Shown in pieces: positions 34,935 to 46,827 of a stretch of 64,000 nt of DNA; position 1 is the stretch's first letter; the number at the start of each line of letters is the position of its first letter. Position numbers and translations under genes: made by a program. A model generated the notes under the pieces. That model saw nothing but the letters and a program-made list of their open reading frames with translations. It was not told where the DNA came from and did no database searches. The stretch comes from Molossus alvarezi (lineage: Eukaryota > Chordata > Mammalia > Chiroptera > Molossidae), in the NCBI GenBank assembly GCA_037176705.1, contig CM073890.1, positions 102,104,591 through 102,168,590 on the forward strand, in the 5' to 3' direction.

Positions 34935-35276
34935 AATAGATGAATGAATAAAAAAACTGTGGTACATATATACAATGGAATACTATACAGCTGTAAGAAA
35001 GAAAGATGTCTTATCCTTTGAGACTACATGGAGGGACCTTGAAGAGTATTATGCTAAGTAAATAAGCCAATCAGAGAAAGACAAATAGCATATGATCTCA
35101 CTTATTTGTGGAATATAATGAGCAAGACAGGCTGATGAATGAAATTGACCCAGAGACAGAGAAAGGACTACAGTTCAGACTGACAAACCTCAGAGTAGTA
35201 GGTGGGGGGATGGATGAGATGAACCAAAGAATTTATATGCAAGTATGCGTATCCAATGGACATAGCCAACAATGCT

Positions 35277-35305
35277 GGGGGGTGGGGAAGGGCAGGATGG
35301 GGAGG
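35277..35305 (+). other. G-quadruplex-prone tract in L1 3' UTR
   Basis: Four G-runs of three or more with short loops (GGGGGGTGGGGAAGGGCAGG then ATGGGG). G-rich polypurine tracts are a conserved feature of L1 3' UTRs. Confidence 0.8.
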
Positions 35306-35383
35306 ACAGTGTCTAGGGGCAAAAAAGGAGAAACATCTGTAACAAAAATAAATTAATAAAAATTGGAAAAAAATTATATTGGG

Positions 35384-37659
35384 AAAGACAATGACAAAAC
35401 AGAATAAAACAAGCATGGCCCAGGCAAAGCAGCTAGCATGGTCATATGAGGTATTAAACAAACAAAACAATAGGTAAACGGAGGTTTAAATACTTTTATT
35501 CTTTGTTAGAAAAATAAAGAAAGAAAAACAAAAGACTTAATGGGTGCTAAAAATAGAACTAGACCAAGATTCTGTCAATCACAGAGCTTCAGTTGATTAA
35601 CTCACTTGAGGAAGAGACAATACTGAGTGAGTAGTCCAACATCTGTGGTGCAAAAACGGAGACAGAGATGTAGGTTGTCCTCTGGCCCAGAAAACCAAAC
35701 ACTTGGAATCTATATTTTTAGTCGAGTTATAAAATAGATTTCAGTAATTCCTTACACAATGGGAAAATAACACATACATACAAACAATGACTTAGGCAGC
35801 CGATGTCCTGAGACACGTCCACAACGCAGATGGCAGCAACGACTGAATAACAAACAGACCTCTGGGATGGAAACAACATGAAGAATATATTTGGGAAAAT
35901 GTATTGAAGTGTTTTACATTTTAAAGAAAGTTTAATGGCTATGTGATTACCTGGAAAGCTTACAATTAGAGAAAAGGGCTGGGAAAGAAGGAGATAGAGA
36001 TAGAAAGGTAACAATGAAAGAAATGCAAAAGTAAAATTTCATTCTAGATGTTAGAATGCTCAGCATCCAAATGATCAGCCTAAGGATTTGATCTATGATC
36101 TACATAGATCATAGTTCCATAGTGTTCCATAGTATTAAAAAAAAAAGTCATATAGATAGATTTTTGCTAGACAAACATTACTTTCTACCTTTTAACAAGA
36201 TACGCTGTGCAAAATATTTGCTGTGGTCATGCCTCTACAATATTAATTCCACACCCCACCCATACCCTGTGGACTTTCCAACTAGAAAACTAATTTTTAT
36301 TTATAAATTCAAAAACTTATTCATTAAAAATAGCCTGGAACATGCATGTGCTTGAAAGAGTAAGTAATGTTTATTTAAATATTGGAAATTGATCAGGTCA
36401 TGAACAACTGGGTAAGGGAACTCCAGATCAGACATGGGAGCACATTTAGAATAGCTGATACGTCATTTAGCCCCATAAGTGGCATTCATGGAATCTTTTG
36501 TTTGTCTCAACACAAATGTATTTGCCTTTTAAATGGTTTTACAGGTTTTTACTGGAAAGGTTAGGATAATTTAACAACCATAATTTCTCTTTTCTATTTA
36601 AACACCTTGCATAACTCACATACAAGCACCATGGCAATTATTTAAAGTTGCAACATTATCCATAATGCAGTAACTCTATTGTGCAAAAGTATGAAGCAGC
36701 ATGATCCCCATTACAAATATAATAATGGCATTTTATATTAAAATATCACTATAGCAATTGTTAAAGACTGAGTTGCTCACCATTAAGATTAAATCTTCAT
36801 TGTACTATAGCAAGTGGCAATGAACTGTAATCAACGGCACTTGCTTTCTTCAAATATGAGAATTCATTACCACAGAAAATAAGACCTGTTAATTTTCCGG
36901 CCAGCCACCTGTAAAGTAGAATTCATTGAACAGATATGTGATATTTTTTTTTCTAGCATTTCCCTTTAGCTGTCTTCATTATCTCAATGTGAAGGAAAGC
37001 ATATTTTAAGAGTGGGCAACAATATAGTTTTACACGTTTGTATAACTTGCTAAAACAGCAATGTGTTGACATAAAATTAATTTTATGTTCAGTTCATAGA
37101 TACAATCTACTAGGATTTATTGATATGTTCAAAAGCTTTAAAAATTGGGATATCTGCTTGATTAGTGCATAGGACATGGCTATACTTTAATTATATAATT
37201 ACAGCATAATTCATAGCATATTTACCAGGGTCATATGATATTCAAATAAACTATCTTAAGAAGCAGTATTTTTTTGAATAATGTATTTGATATGAACATA
37301 AATTTCTTTTTAAACAATGATTAGCATTAAATAATCAACAGAAATTTTCTTTAGGATTAAAAAAATTATTATTATTTAGCATGTGTTGTAAATGGGAACT
37401 AAGTTCTACGAGGGTAAAAACAAAATGCCCAACATTGGTCAGTTACTTTTCCTTTTATTGTATCAGTGTGAATTCAGTTTTGCTTTAACTTGTAGGGAAA
37501 CCTTGAATAAGAGTGACTTAGGTAAAATTAAAGTTGATTTCTCTCACAAAGTCCAGGCATGGTATAGTAATTCCAAAAATCTGAGAAACTCTGGTTCTTG
37601 GTTTGGACTTGGTGTGTTACCCACAGAATTCAGCTCTCATTTCCTGATCCAAGACGTTT
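35384..37659. other. AT-rich unique DNA, no gene
   Basis: No repeat recognised over about 2.3 kb. A small palindrome lies at 36093-36114, followed by a 10-bp tandem duplication (GTTCCATAGT twice, 36114-36133). Frames up to 95 residues show no domain. Confidence 0.5.
36093..36114. repeat. Perfect 10-bp inverted repeat, 2-bp loop
   Basis: CTATGATCTA / TAGATCATAG separated by CA. It could form a hairpin; function unknown. Confidence 0.85.
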
Positions 37660-37837
37660 CAGGGGAGGGGACCTGTATAGGGCCCACGAAATCAGTAGCA
37701 GCTAACATCACATGCCTCATCAAATTAGCCTGACCAAATATAGCAGGTAAACTTATAAGCTGATAATTTTGTATGGCCCATGAATAATGTAATAAATATC
37801 TAAGTGGCCCTTGGCAGAAAAAAGGTTCCCACCCCTG
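37660..37837. mobile_element. hAT-type MITE remnant, 178 bp
   Basis: Left end CAGGGGAGGGGACCTG and right end AGGTTCCCACCCCTG are inverted repeats with CAG/CTG tips. The inside TTTGTATGGCCCATGAATAA and TAAGTGGCCCTTGGCAG recalls a mammalian hAT MITE. The flanking 8-mers do not match (AGACGTTT, CCTGGAGC), so the TSD has decayed. Confidence 0.65.
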
Positions 37838-38449
37838 CCTGGAGCTGTCATTTCAGTATTTCAACCAGCAATAGAGGCAGGAAAGTTTGTACCTTCTCCC
37901 TGTTTCAGATGCTTTATAGACTATCTATATCGTATTTCCACTAATATCTTTCAGCTCAGAATTGAATCAGGGCCACACTTAGCTGTAAGAAAGAGTGGAA
38001 ATTGTGACCTTTATTTTGGCATCCAAATTTCCAGCAAATATCAAAATTATCAATATATTAGGATGATTGGAAATCCTATTACTTCTGATATGATTATTAT
38101 AAGTGCATTTCCAGTGCTTAAAGTAATTAATAGCAATATATATACATGTATTAAATAAATAAATTGAATAGGCCAGATTAATTTTAATTAACATTGCTAG
38201 TAGTCTATATAATCTTATTTTATAATTTAGGTTTAATAAAAAGACTTAGTTATCATGTAAATATAATGTTTAAAAAACCTTAGTCCATTTTTCCTTGACT
38301 TGTTTTTTATTGAATTGCATCATAAAATTAAATTCTAATACTTTCAATCTAGGTTGATCTTTACCTATAAAATGGTCAAATTAGCACAATGTAGTTATTA
38401 AAGGAATGAAACACAGAAGCAGATTACCTCATTTCTAACACAACTAGCA
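37838..38449. other. Non-coding DNA
   Basis: A frame open at 37811-38158 overlaps the hAT end and has no domain. Confidence 0.5.
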
Positions 38450-38540
38450 GTCTGGGATTAGGCTAGTTATTTGAACTCTCTGTGATTGTGTTTTTTTATC
38501 TTTAAAATGGGGATAAACAACAGGTTGATAAGATTATATT
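38450..38540 (+). repeat. MIR-type ancient SINE fragment
   Basis: GAACTCTCTGTGATTGTG and ATCTTTAAAATGGGGATAAAC match the MIRb/c region 'CTGTAAAATGGGGATAA'. Confidence 0.65.
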
Positions 38541-38544
38541 ACTT

Positions 38545-39040
38545 AGAATAGTACCATGGCAGACAGACAACGTGACCCCATGATCCAGCCTTCTTGTTTT
38601 CAGGTTCTTGCGTGATCCCTCTTCTTGAGTGTGTACAAAATCTGTGATCCACTTCTGACCAGTGAAATACAGCAAAGCTAACAGGATGTTTATGATTATG
38701 TGTGTAATTGGAATGCCCTCTTGCACAGAGATTTTCCTGCCCTGGTCATCTTTGAGAATGTGAAAGGAAATGTTGGGAAGGGAGCCATGGCAATAACCGA
38801 GGATGGCCATATGCTGACAGCCAGCCAGAAACCGAAGTTCTCAGTTCAATGGTCCACAGAAAATAAATCAATGCTGCCAGGAACAAAGTGAACTGGGAAG
38901 CAGATCCTTCCCCAGTTGAGCTGCAGGCGAGACCATAACCCTGGCGAACCTCTGACCACCTGATTGCAGCCTTGTGATGTGAGACACTGAACTGGAAGAC
39001 ACAGAGAAGTAGCAGGGAAACCACTGAAAATGGTACTCTA
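38545..39040 (+). mobile_element. MLT1-like LTR
   Basis: CACTTCTGACCAGTGAAATACAG, AACTGGGAAGCAGATCCTTCC, CCCAGTTGAGCTGC, CTGATTGCAGCCTTGTGATG and ACACTGAACTGGAAGACAC follow the 3' half of MLT1 LTRs in order. Its AATAAA region is decayed. Confidence 0.7.
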
Positions 39041-39084
39041 TAAGCCTAGTAAGATTTGGTCACCTTTTTATATGTTTTTGTTAG

Positions 39085-39358
39085 GATATGTCAGATGAGG
39101 ACAAAGAATTGGCCATTGCAGAAATGAAGTGGAAATCCTCATCTTCGCTGAAATCAGGTTTGGTGGAACAGTGTGGTTAAAAGTCTCATTGAAATCGGTT
39201 TAGAGAAGCCATGGAGAGGACTGACATCAGCTAGTATAGACAACTCCTGAAATTAATTTTCAGGCAAAAGAAGCAAATAAATAGGCAGAACAGTAGCTGG
39301 AAAAGAAGGAATGGTCATGGGAGAGATTGATTTTTGTTGGCTTTAAAATGAGAGAGAT
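39085..39358 (+). repeat. Ancient mammalian interspersed repeat, left part
   Basis: Contains AGGCAGAACAGTAGCTGGAA and GTCATGGGAGAGATTGATTTT. It continues on the other side of the SINE at 39373. Same family style as at 24040. Confidence 0.45.
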
Positions 39359-39372
39359 AAAATCTTGTTTGT

Positions 39373-39618
39373 GCCCTGGCCGGTTTGGCTCAGCGGTTAG
39401 AGCGTCGGCCTGCGGTCCGGAGAGACCCGGGTTCGGTTCCCGCTAAGGGCATGCACCTCGGTTGCAGTTTGTCCCCGGCCCTGGTTGGTCGTGCGGGTCA
39501 CAGCCACTCGATGTGTACTTTTCCCATCGATGTTTCCCTCTCTCTCTCTTCCTCTCTCTCCCTCCCACTCTGTCTGTACAAAAAATGGAAAAATGTCCTC
39601 GAATGAGGATTAAAAAAA
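39373..39618 (+). mobile_element. VES SINE, young CpG-rich copy, near-perfect TSD
   Basis: GCCCTGGCCGGTTTGGCTCAG, GCGTCGGCCTGCGGTCCGG and B box GGGTTCGGTTCC, all with CpGs intact. TSD AAAATCTTGTTTGT is identical (39359-39372 and 39619-39632). With 9009 this is the least decayed copy here. Confidence 0.97.
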
Positions 39619-39632
39619 AAAATCTTGTTTGT

Positions 39633-40260
39633 GAGCTAGTCCTGTCCTTGAGGACATGGGAGAAGGGCTCCAATGCAGGAATGAAGGGCTGACTTCTGGG
39701 AGAGCTGACAGCTCACGGCTCATAGGAGTCGGATTATCTGGGTAGATTCCCCTGGGTGAACAGAAGGGTGGGTGGCAATTTGGTACTTTTGATGACTTCA
39801 TAAGTCAAATAAGAAACACCACTGGGAATGGGGAGAAGATCGCAGAGATTACAGGAGAGAGGAGAAAGTATAAAATGACCACTCAGAGAATACATCGAAT
39901 AAGAAGTAGTCTTTTGATTGCCAAGCGATGTCAAAGGCACATTTCAGGTTAGCAACTGTGAATTTAAAGTGCAACAGCCAGTAAACCTGTGTTCTCCCTC
40001 CATCCATGCTCAGAGTGCAAAGGGAGTGTGTGGCAGAAGGGAGGTTATATTAACTCCTGTTCTTTGTTTTTTCCAGGCAGACATGATTACGTAAAATGGA
40101 AGCAGAGAAATGGACAGTTTATACAACTCTAACTCACTATGAAATTAAGCTGAAGAAGACGTAAAATGAATACAGGACAAAGATGAGCGGCAGTGAACAG
40201 ATGGTGTCGTCGGAACGCAGGTCTGAAAGATTGTTCCAGTTGAAGCACACATGAGAAGAA
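39633..40260 (+). repeat. Ancient interspersed repeat, right part
   Basis: GAGGACATGGGAGAAGGGC, ATTACAGGAGAGAGGAGAAAG and AAAATGACCACTCAGAGAATA continue the repeat interrupted by the SINE. The end is uncertain. Confidence 0.45.
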
Positions 40261-40379
40261 GCTGGAAATACAAGAGGAATTGATCCCTGACAGGGATGTG
40301 TGGAACTGGGAGAATGAAGATGTTGCAGTTATTGCTCCTGGAATGTTCTTTTTATTTTAATTAATCAAAAGAACCGCAC

Positions 40380-40475
40380 TATAAGGTAAATACTATTATA
40401 ACCCCATTTAACAGAGGAGGAAACTGTCATGACGTTACATTAAATGGCTTGCTTGAGGTCATGTACTTAATGTAT
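40380..40475 (+). repeat. MIR fragment
   Basis: TACTATTATAACCCCATTTAAC, AGAGGAGGAAACTGTCATG and TGGCTTGCTTGAGGTCATGTA match the MIR core in order. Confidence 0.8.
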
Positions 40476-40879
40476 TTCCATTCTTTCTTACTTTTATATA
40501 CTTTATAACAAAATAAAATATTTATTTCTCAAATACTCTACCTCAGATTATAGTGTTAACCATAAATTTTGCTGCCATTCTCGAGTTACTCTGTGCAATA
40601 TTGTGATTTATAAGAGATGCATTTTTGCTCATTCAGATGACCAAAATATGTGTCTCATCTATATTTGGTTTTCTTCCATGCTTCCTCGCTCTAGACTGCA
40701 GAACCCTTGGAATTTCCTGAGCAATAAGAACAATGGGAGCATCTTTCAACGTAGTATGTAGTTTCTTGTCTTCAGTTCCTGAAATTGCTTCAAAAACATA
40801 AAAGTGAAATAGGTATCCTGTTAGTCATAATAAGTCCCTTTTCACCACAACTGGATTTAAGTCAATGAGGTGACTTTGA

Positions 40880-41498
40880 ATCTGATTTAAGATTGAGGGC
40901 TGGTGGTCAGGAGGCTCAACCATGTGATTAGATGGCTGGAACTTTCAGCCCCTGAGGAGAGGAGGCCTGGAGATGGAATCAATGACCAGTGCCAATGATT
41001 TAATCAGTCATGCCCAAGAAATGAGGCCTCTATAAAATCCCCAGAGGGCAAAAGAAGAGCTTTGAGGTGGTGTACCTGTGAAGATTTGGGGACAGTTGTG
41101 CACGTGGAGAAGGCATGGAAGCTATGAGTAGTCCTTGCTCTACATCCTGCCCTAGGCGTTTGTTTTATATAGTTGTTTCAGAGTTTATATCCTTTTATAA
41201 TAAACTGGCAACCTAGTAAGTAAATGCTTCTCTGAGTTCTGTGAACCATTGTAACAAAGTAATCAAACCTAAGTAGGAGGTCACAGCAACCTCTGAATTT
41301 ATGCCATTTGGTTAGAAGCCCAGGTAACAGCCTTGACTTGTGATTAGAGTCAAGGGGGAAGAGGTAGTCTTTTTAGGATTAAACACTAAACTTAAGAAGG
41401 AGTCTGATGCTATCTTTGGGTAAACAGTGTCAGAATTGAGTTCATTTGTAGGACACCCAGCTGGTGTCTGGGAACCGCCCCAATCATTGGAATTAATT
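40880..41498 (+). mobile_element. Solo LTR, ERV-L-like
   Basis: Holds a TATA box (TATAAAA, 41031) and a poly-A signal (AATAAA, 41199) about 165 bp apart, as in an LTR. GGAGAAGGCATGGAAGCTATG, TAAATGCTTCTCTGAGTTCTG, TGATGCTATCTTTGGGTAAAC, TGTCAGAATTGAGTTCATTTG and AGGACACCCAGCTGGTGTCT match a common ancient mammalian LTR of the ERV-L type. Exact family not assigned. Confidence 0.75.
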
Positions 41499-41510
41499 GG
41501 AATCAGAATT

Positions 41511-41766
41511 TTTTTTTTTTTTTTAATCCTCACCCGAGGACATTTTTCCATATTTTGCACAGATAGAGTGGGAGGGAGAGAGAGGAAGAGAGAGAGAGAG
41601 AGAAACATTGATGTGAAAGGGACACATCAAGCAGCTGCCACCCGCACAACCAACCAGGGCCGGGGACAAACTGCAACCGAGGTACGTGCCCTTAGCGGGA
41701 ACTGAACCCGGGTCTTTCCGGACCGCAGGTGGATGCTCTGACCGCTGAGAAAGACCGGCCAGGGCA
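41511..41766 (-). mobile_element. VES SINE, GC-rich type, TSD
   Basis: Poly-T, AATCCTCACCCGAGGACATT, (GA)n, CGGTCTTTC-decayed A box and head GACCGGCCAGGGC. TSD GGAATCAGAATT is identical (41499-41510 and 41767-41778). It sits at the end of the LTR. Confidence 0.95.
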
Positions 41767-41778
41767 GGAATCAGAATT

Positions 41779-42329
41779 CTTTTACTCTGACTGGTTTACA
41801 AGTTTCTCAGAAAATCCACTGGACAGTGTTTAAGCTGCCCTACCTCATTCTACATAACATTTCTCAAGCTTTACTGGAATGGTAGGATTGCAAGGGATCT
41901 GCTGTCTTACCTAATCAAAATGTTCTCATTTATCTAAGGCTCACAGTTGGTACTTAACAGACAAAAATTCAGTGGCAGAGGTTGATAGAAATAGCTAACT
42001 CCCATTAAAATAACTGTTCTATTAGGCACCCAACTTCTTCAGTTGAAGACTATTTAGATGAGCACCCATGTACTATGTTTAATATCTCTTTGCTCAGGCT
42101 TAGTATTAATTGATGGCTGAAAATGTAATTTTTCAGAAATGTGCCACCCCCGAATTCCTTCCTACACACAGGTGCCAGAGTGATCTATCTAAAATGTACA
42201 ACTAATTGTGTTATCTCTCTGATTAAAATTCATTTAAAATTGTCTATTACTTAGAGCTGATTTTTTTTTACTTTTCTTTTTAGTTTTTACACTGAAAAGT
42301 AGTAGAGAATGAATGCTATATAATCTCTA
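41779..42329. other. Non-coding DNA
   Basis: Nothing recognised. Confidence 0.5.
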
Positions 42330-42338
42330 TAACTATTT

Positions 42339-42528
42339 TCCTTCCTTCTCTCCTTCCTTCCTTCTCTCCTTCCTTCCTTCCTTCCTTCCTTCCTTCCTTC
42401 CTTCCTTCCTTCCTTCTCTCCTTCCTTCCTTCCTTCCTTCCTTCCTTCCTTCCTTCCTTCCTTCCTTCCTTCCTTCCTTCCTTCCTTCCCTTCCCTTTCC
42501 TTTCCTTTCCTTTCCTTTCCTTTCCTTT
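42339..42528. repeat. (TTCC)n microsatellite, about 190 bp
   Basis: TTCC units with (TCTCC) interruptions in the left third and a shift to TTTCC units at 42490-42528. Long open frames over it on both strands are artefacts of the repeat. The polypyrimidine strand can form H-DNA. Confidence 0.97.
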
Positions 42529-42846
42529 TCATCCTTTCTTCCTTCTCTTGCCTTCCCTCCCTTCATCTATCATCTCTGATAGATTACACTTCCCAGCCCC
42601 TCTTGCAGTCTAGGGTGGCCTGGGTTTTAATCATGAAATGTAAACTGAAACAAGGGTGTCACCTCCAGTCAAGTTTGTTAGGGAAACAGGTGTGTCTGTT
42701 TCACTCCCTCTCATTGCTGGTGGCTTGAAATCATTACCAGGATGACCTCAGGAACAATGAGTGACTCAGCGGAGCCAAGCACCTCCTTGCCTCTGAGTCC
42801 CCTGGGCTCTGATCGGGAATGCCATGTCTGAACTTCATGTAAGTGA
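42529..42846. other. Non-coding, possible old repeat
   Basis: ACTTCCCAGCCCCTCTTGCAG followed by CTAGGGTGGCCTGGGTTTTA resembles the start of a known ancient repeat, but I cannot name it. Confidence 0.35.
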
Positions 42847-42859
42847 AAAAACAACTTTA

Positions 42860-43080
42860 GCCTGGCTGTTGTGGCTCAGTGGTTGAGCGTCGACCCATTC
42901 ACCAAGAGGTCGAAGGTTTGATTCCCAGTCAGGGCACATGCCCAGGTTGTGGGCCAAATTCCCAATAGAGAGCATGCAGAAGGGAACCAATCGATGTTCC
43001 CTCTCATAGATGTTTCTATCTCTCACTCCCTCTCCTTTCCTCTCTCTCTTAATTCAATAAAAACAAAACAAAACAAAACA
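42860..43080 (+). mobile_element. VES SINE
   Basis: CCTGGCTGTTGTGGCTCAG head, ACCCATTCACCAAGAGGTCG and an (AAAAC)n tail. Weak TSD AAAAACAACTTTA against AAAAAGCAACCTTT. Confidence 0.92.
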
Positions 43081-43131
43081 AAAAAGCAACCTTTGTTAGG
43101 TGAATACATAGATTTTCTAGGATTTACTTTT

Positions 43132-43362
43132 TTTTAATCTTCACCCAAGAATATTTTTCTATTTGTATTCAGATAGAGTGGGAGGGAGGTAGAGAGAGAG
43201 ACATCGATGTGAGAGAGACACATCAACTGGCTGCCTCCCGCAGGACCCCAACCAGGGCCAGGGACGAACCGCAACCGAGGTACATGCCCTTGACTGGAAT
43301 AGAACCTGCAACTCATTGGTTCTCGGGCCAGTCCTCTAAGCACTGAGCCAAACCAGCCAGGA
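43132..43362 (-). mobile_element. VES SINE, older third type, TSD
   Basis: TTTTAATCTTCACCCAAGAA, CATCAACTGGCTGCCTCCCG and head AAACCAGCCAGG. TSD CTAGGATTTACTTTT (43117-43131) against CTAGGATTTTCTTTT (43363-43377), one mismatch. Confidence 0.94.
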
Positions 43363-43377
43363 CTAGGATTTTCTTTT

Positions 43378-45834
43378 ATAGCCACTTGTGTTAATTTAAT
43401 TTATCTAGTCTGTTAATTTATGACTCCGTTTTGTCCTATGAACAGTTCACATTTGTATTGAAATTATCTGTGTATAATCTGTTCCAGCCATATTTTAAGA
43501 TCTTAATAAAAGACATGATACCTGGGACCTGTCTGGAATTATCCACTGATCAATAAAGTATAATTGTGAAATAATATCTAATGTAGAATCTATGTGGCTC
43601 AAGTATTTTGTATGCTTATATCAAATGGATCAGAAAAACAATTGTACTGCACAGCTTAAAAAATCTCTATACTTGTGAAATACATACGTATACACCAAAG
43701 AAGAAAAATAGTTTGTTTTACTTTTTAATTTGTGTAAAGCATTTGAAAATATTACTAGAATGTAATTGCTTATTTAGAAAGCACCATTGCTTTAAAAGCT
43801 GTAGAAAATTGCATGTTTTATTTTGTAATCTTAAAAGAAGTTCTGAATAACACAGAAGTTTATACTTATATTTTTAAGATGCAATTATGTCCTGCACATC
43901 TCTTGATTTCAAGCGGTTAACAATGTATCTACCATGAGATGAATTAACTTAGGTTTCAATTAGTATACTGCAAGATGTCATTTGTTAAATGGGTGAGCAA
44001 TCACGTAGACAAACACTTTATACTCCAGACCTAATCTACTTAACAGAAATCGATACCTATGTCTTTTTCAGCTACAAGTGGTTTAGCTATATGGAATTTA
44101 ACCTCAACAAACTATAGAAATACAATCACCTTTGCACATCAGGGCTCTCTTTGATAAAAGCAATGCATAGCTGGCGCAACTAAGTGTTTGTTGAATGATA
44201 TTCATATATAAATCTTAAGTATACTGAATTTGGGAGTTGCTAGGAGACACTATAAACTAACCTTTTAAAAATGTTCATTATTTGAGTATTACCAGTAGTC
44301 ATAATTTTTGCACAACAACTGCCTTTTAGGTAAGAGATGAACTGAGGCGATTATTGCTGTTAAACAGACCAGGACCGCCCAGGTCTGTTGACTTCCATTC
44401 CACCGCTCACCCCTCTGCTTTTCTGTGGGTGTGGTACTTACCAGGAGGGAAGAGTTCGAAACGCATCGACTTGTCTCCAGTTGTCACCCCCATTGGAAAG
44501 CACCACCGTCCTTAGTGTGACGGGTGAGAATAGAACCCCACAAGGACGGTGTTGCCTTCCATTCCTCTCACATTTCAGATGACCACTGGACATTCGAGTA
44601 AGTGAAACACCTGTTTGTAATGATCTGACTTAGAACCTATTTATATAACAGGTTCGACGCAAAGTTATTTTTTGAAGTACTAATAGCTCCAGAAGTTTCC
44701 ACAAATTTAAATGCCTTTTATATCAAGAGAAGTTTCCAAATTTTATCAGGAGTGGTTCACCGCCTAGGAAGCTGTTATTCCCAACAGCAGTGCTGCTTGT
44801 TATTTTGAGTCACTGATAACACTTGCATCAGCCTCCAGGGCTGGCACATTTGGTATAAATCTCCCTATAACTGCAAGATGGGCTCTTCATACCATTTTGT
44901 GATTTATTCCTGTTCCTTTACAGACTGAAATTAGCCTTATTTCATTGTAACCCAGGTCTCTTACCATTTATTTTTTATATTGTAATTACAGCATGTTGTT
45001 GATTTTTTTCAATGTATGCTCAGGTAGGTTTCCCAGCTATACATTTTATTTCTACCTAGTAAAGGGGCCATTATTTATATTGAAGTCAGAGTTTTATATT
45101 TGAATATGAAATCAATGTGCTATAAATTGAAGCATTTCATTTCAATTTATTTTCAATATTCATTTGCTCATGAAAAAATGTTTTAGATGAATGTACAAAT
45201 GAAGAAGGCATTTCTGATTATGTGTAGGACATATGGCTGTTGACAGTTAAGACCAAATACTTCCTTATTTCTGATGTGGTCTAGAGGTTTAATGTATATT
45301 TTTCTCTTATTCTCGTGAGACATGTTTGCATCATTTCTTCATAGGTATGTACTCTGTCTGTTTTTCATGTTATTTTTTTCTAAACCACAGTAAATAGTCA
45401 TTGGTTTTATGGGGCCAACCTAGTATCAACCAACCTATGTGGGGACCATATACATTTAATTATAGTTTAACAGAGCTCATTATATTCTCTGGAAGAGTAA
45501 TTTAAAATAAATTGTAATATTAAATTTAATATTAAAGAAGTATATATGAATATTACACACACCTATTTTGTTTAATTTTATTTTCATAATTTCTTCAACC
45601 ATGAGCTGCCATGATGTCTTTTCATGTCACATATTATATATTAGACAAGATACCCAGGGATTTCTGACAATTTGGACATAAAATAGCCCGTGGTTCAAAC
45701 TTTTGAACTTTGGATTCTATTCTTATATATTCTTGCTCCTTACTAGCCTGATTTGAGAAATGTTAAATGAAAAGAAAAACAATCTGGTGCTTTATTCTGT
45801 CTATTTCTTTCTTTGGGTCTTATTCTATTTTTAT
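43378..45834. other. AT-rich unique DNA, no gene
   Basis: About 2.5 kb with no recognised transposon; a GC-richer hairpin region lies at 44340-44600. Confidence 0.45.
44500..44555. repeat. Inverted repeat, possible hairpin
   Basis: GCACCACCGTCCTT (44500-44513) pairs with AAGGACGGTGTTGC (44542-44555), 13 of 14, with a 28-base loop. No tail or promoter was found that would make it an RNA gene. Confidence 0.6.
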
Positions 45835-46170
45835 TGTACAAGTATACCTCATTTTATTGTACTTCTCAACTACTTTGTGTTTTTTTTTTTGTTTGTTTTT
45901 ACAAACTGAAGGTTTGTGGCAATCCTGACATGAACAAGTATATCAGTGCCATTTTACCAACAGCATTTGCTCACTTCGTGTCTCTGAGTCTCATTTTGGT
46001 GATTCTCAGAATATTTCACACTTTTTTATTATTATCTGTTATGATGAGCTGTAATCAGTGATGCTTACTGTTACTTCTGTAGTTGTTTAGGGCCACCAAA
46101 ACAGCAGAATATACATGTGTGTGCGTGTGTGTTCTGAATTTTCCATCAACTGCTGTTTCTCTCCCTCCAA
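45835..46170 (+). mobile_element. Tigger1-like DNA transposon fragment (5' part)
   Basis: ACAAGTATACCTCATTTTATTG, TTTACAAACTGAAGGTTTGTGG, CACTTCGTGTCTCTGAGTCTC and GTTATGATGAGCTGTAATCAG match the 5' end of Tigger1 in order. The rest is lost. Confidence 0.88.
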
Positions 46171-46813
46171 GATGATAGACGATGCTTACAATCCAGTGCA
46201 GAACACGGTCAGACATATCAGTGCAATCCTGAGTAACAAGGGCCACAGCAGAAGGTGTTCGGGGAGCTGTATTTGCTTGTAAGCAGGAAATTTGACTCCA
46301 AGTTTGTGTGTCACTGAGGGCTTCTCCCAGGAAGAGACCTCTCAGCGGAACGTGCCATCTGAGTGCTGCTCAAGCTAGAAGAGGAGGGCAGTGTCCCAGA
46401 CAAAGGACTCGGCCCCTCGTGGGACTGATGCTGAAGGTGCCTAGCACCTTGGGGGACCTTAAACGATCTCAAACTTTAAGCAGAGAAGTTTCTGGAGAGA
46501 AGCTCCTTATTGGAAGTTGGTGGCGAGGGCAGTTGAAGGAACGGGTGTAGCCCCACACAGCAGTGAAACCTTATGTGCGAGGGAACAACGGTGGATTAGA
46601 GTTGCTCCATTTCAGTGTCCAGTTTGTTCAGCAGCATCATCACATTTCTATTGAAAATAATTTTGTACCATGTACTGTGAAGGTATAACAGTGTTTTAGA
46701 TCTTACATGAAACATATTGGAGCTAAATAACCTTAAAATTTTATAATGAAAATGTGATGATGACATTTTCAAATGACAAAGCTAAGTCTATGAGGCAGTA
46801 TCTTTTCACTTAC
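46171..46813. other. Non-coding, GC-richer centre
   Basis: Moderately GC-rich 46230-46600 without a recognised gene or element. The 80-residue frame at 46308 shows no domain. Confidence 0.4.
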
Positions 46814-46827
46814 AGAAGGACACATTT

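Larger units (their letters stand above)
29299..35370 (+). mobile_element. Near full-length L1, inactive, with TSD
   Basis: Begins GATTCCAAAATGGCAGCAGAG, carries a 5' UTR of about 830 bp, ORF1 remnant, ORF2 remnant and a G-rich 3' UTR. It ends with AACAAAAATAAATTAATAAAA and an A-rich tail. The TSD is AAATTAAATTGGG (29286-29298) against AAATTATATTGGG (35371-35383), 12 of 13. Removing a VES inserted at 34717 leaves about 5.85 kb, close to a complete element. Stops and frameshifts in both ORFs mean it cannot mobilise. Confidence 0.93.

Noticed and set aside
37392..37733. 113-residue open frame
   Set aside because: No domain, no splice or start context, and it runs into a hAT remnant.
39373..39450. 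tRNA gene in the SINE head
   Set aside because: A and B boxes are present, but the sequence is the tRNA-related part of VES without a full acceptor stem pairing or terminator context.
42287..42579. Open frames of 77-88 residues on both strands, rich in K-E-G-R or S-F-L-P
   Set aside because: They are translations of the (TTCC)n repeat; period-4 DNA without stops gives open frames automatically.
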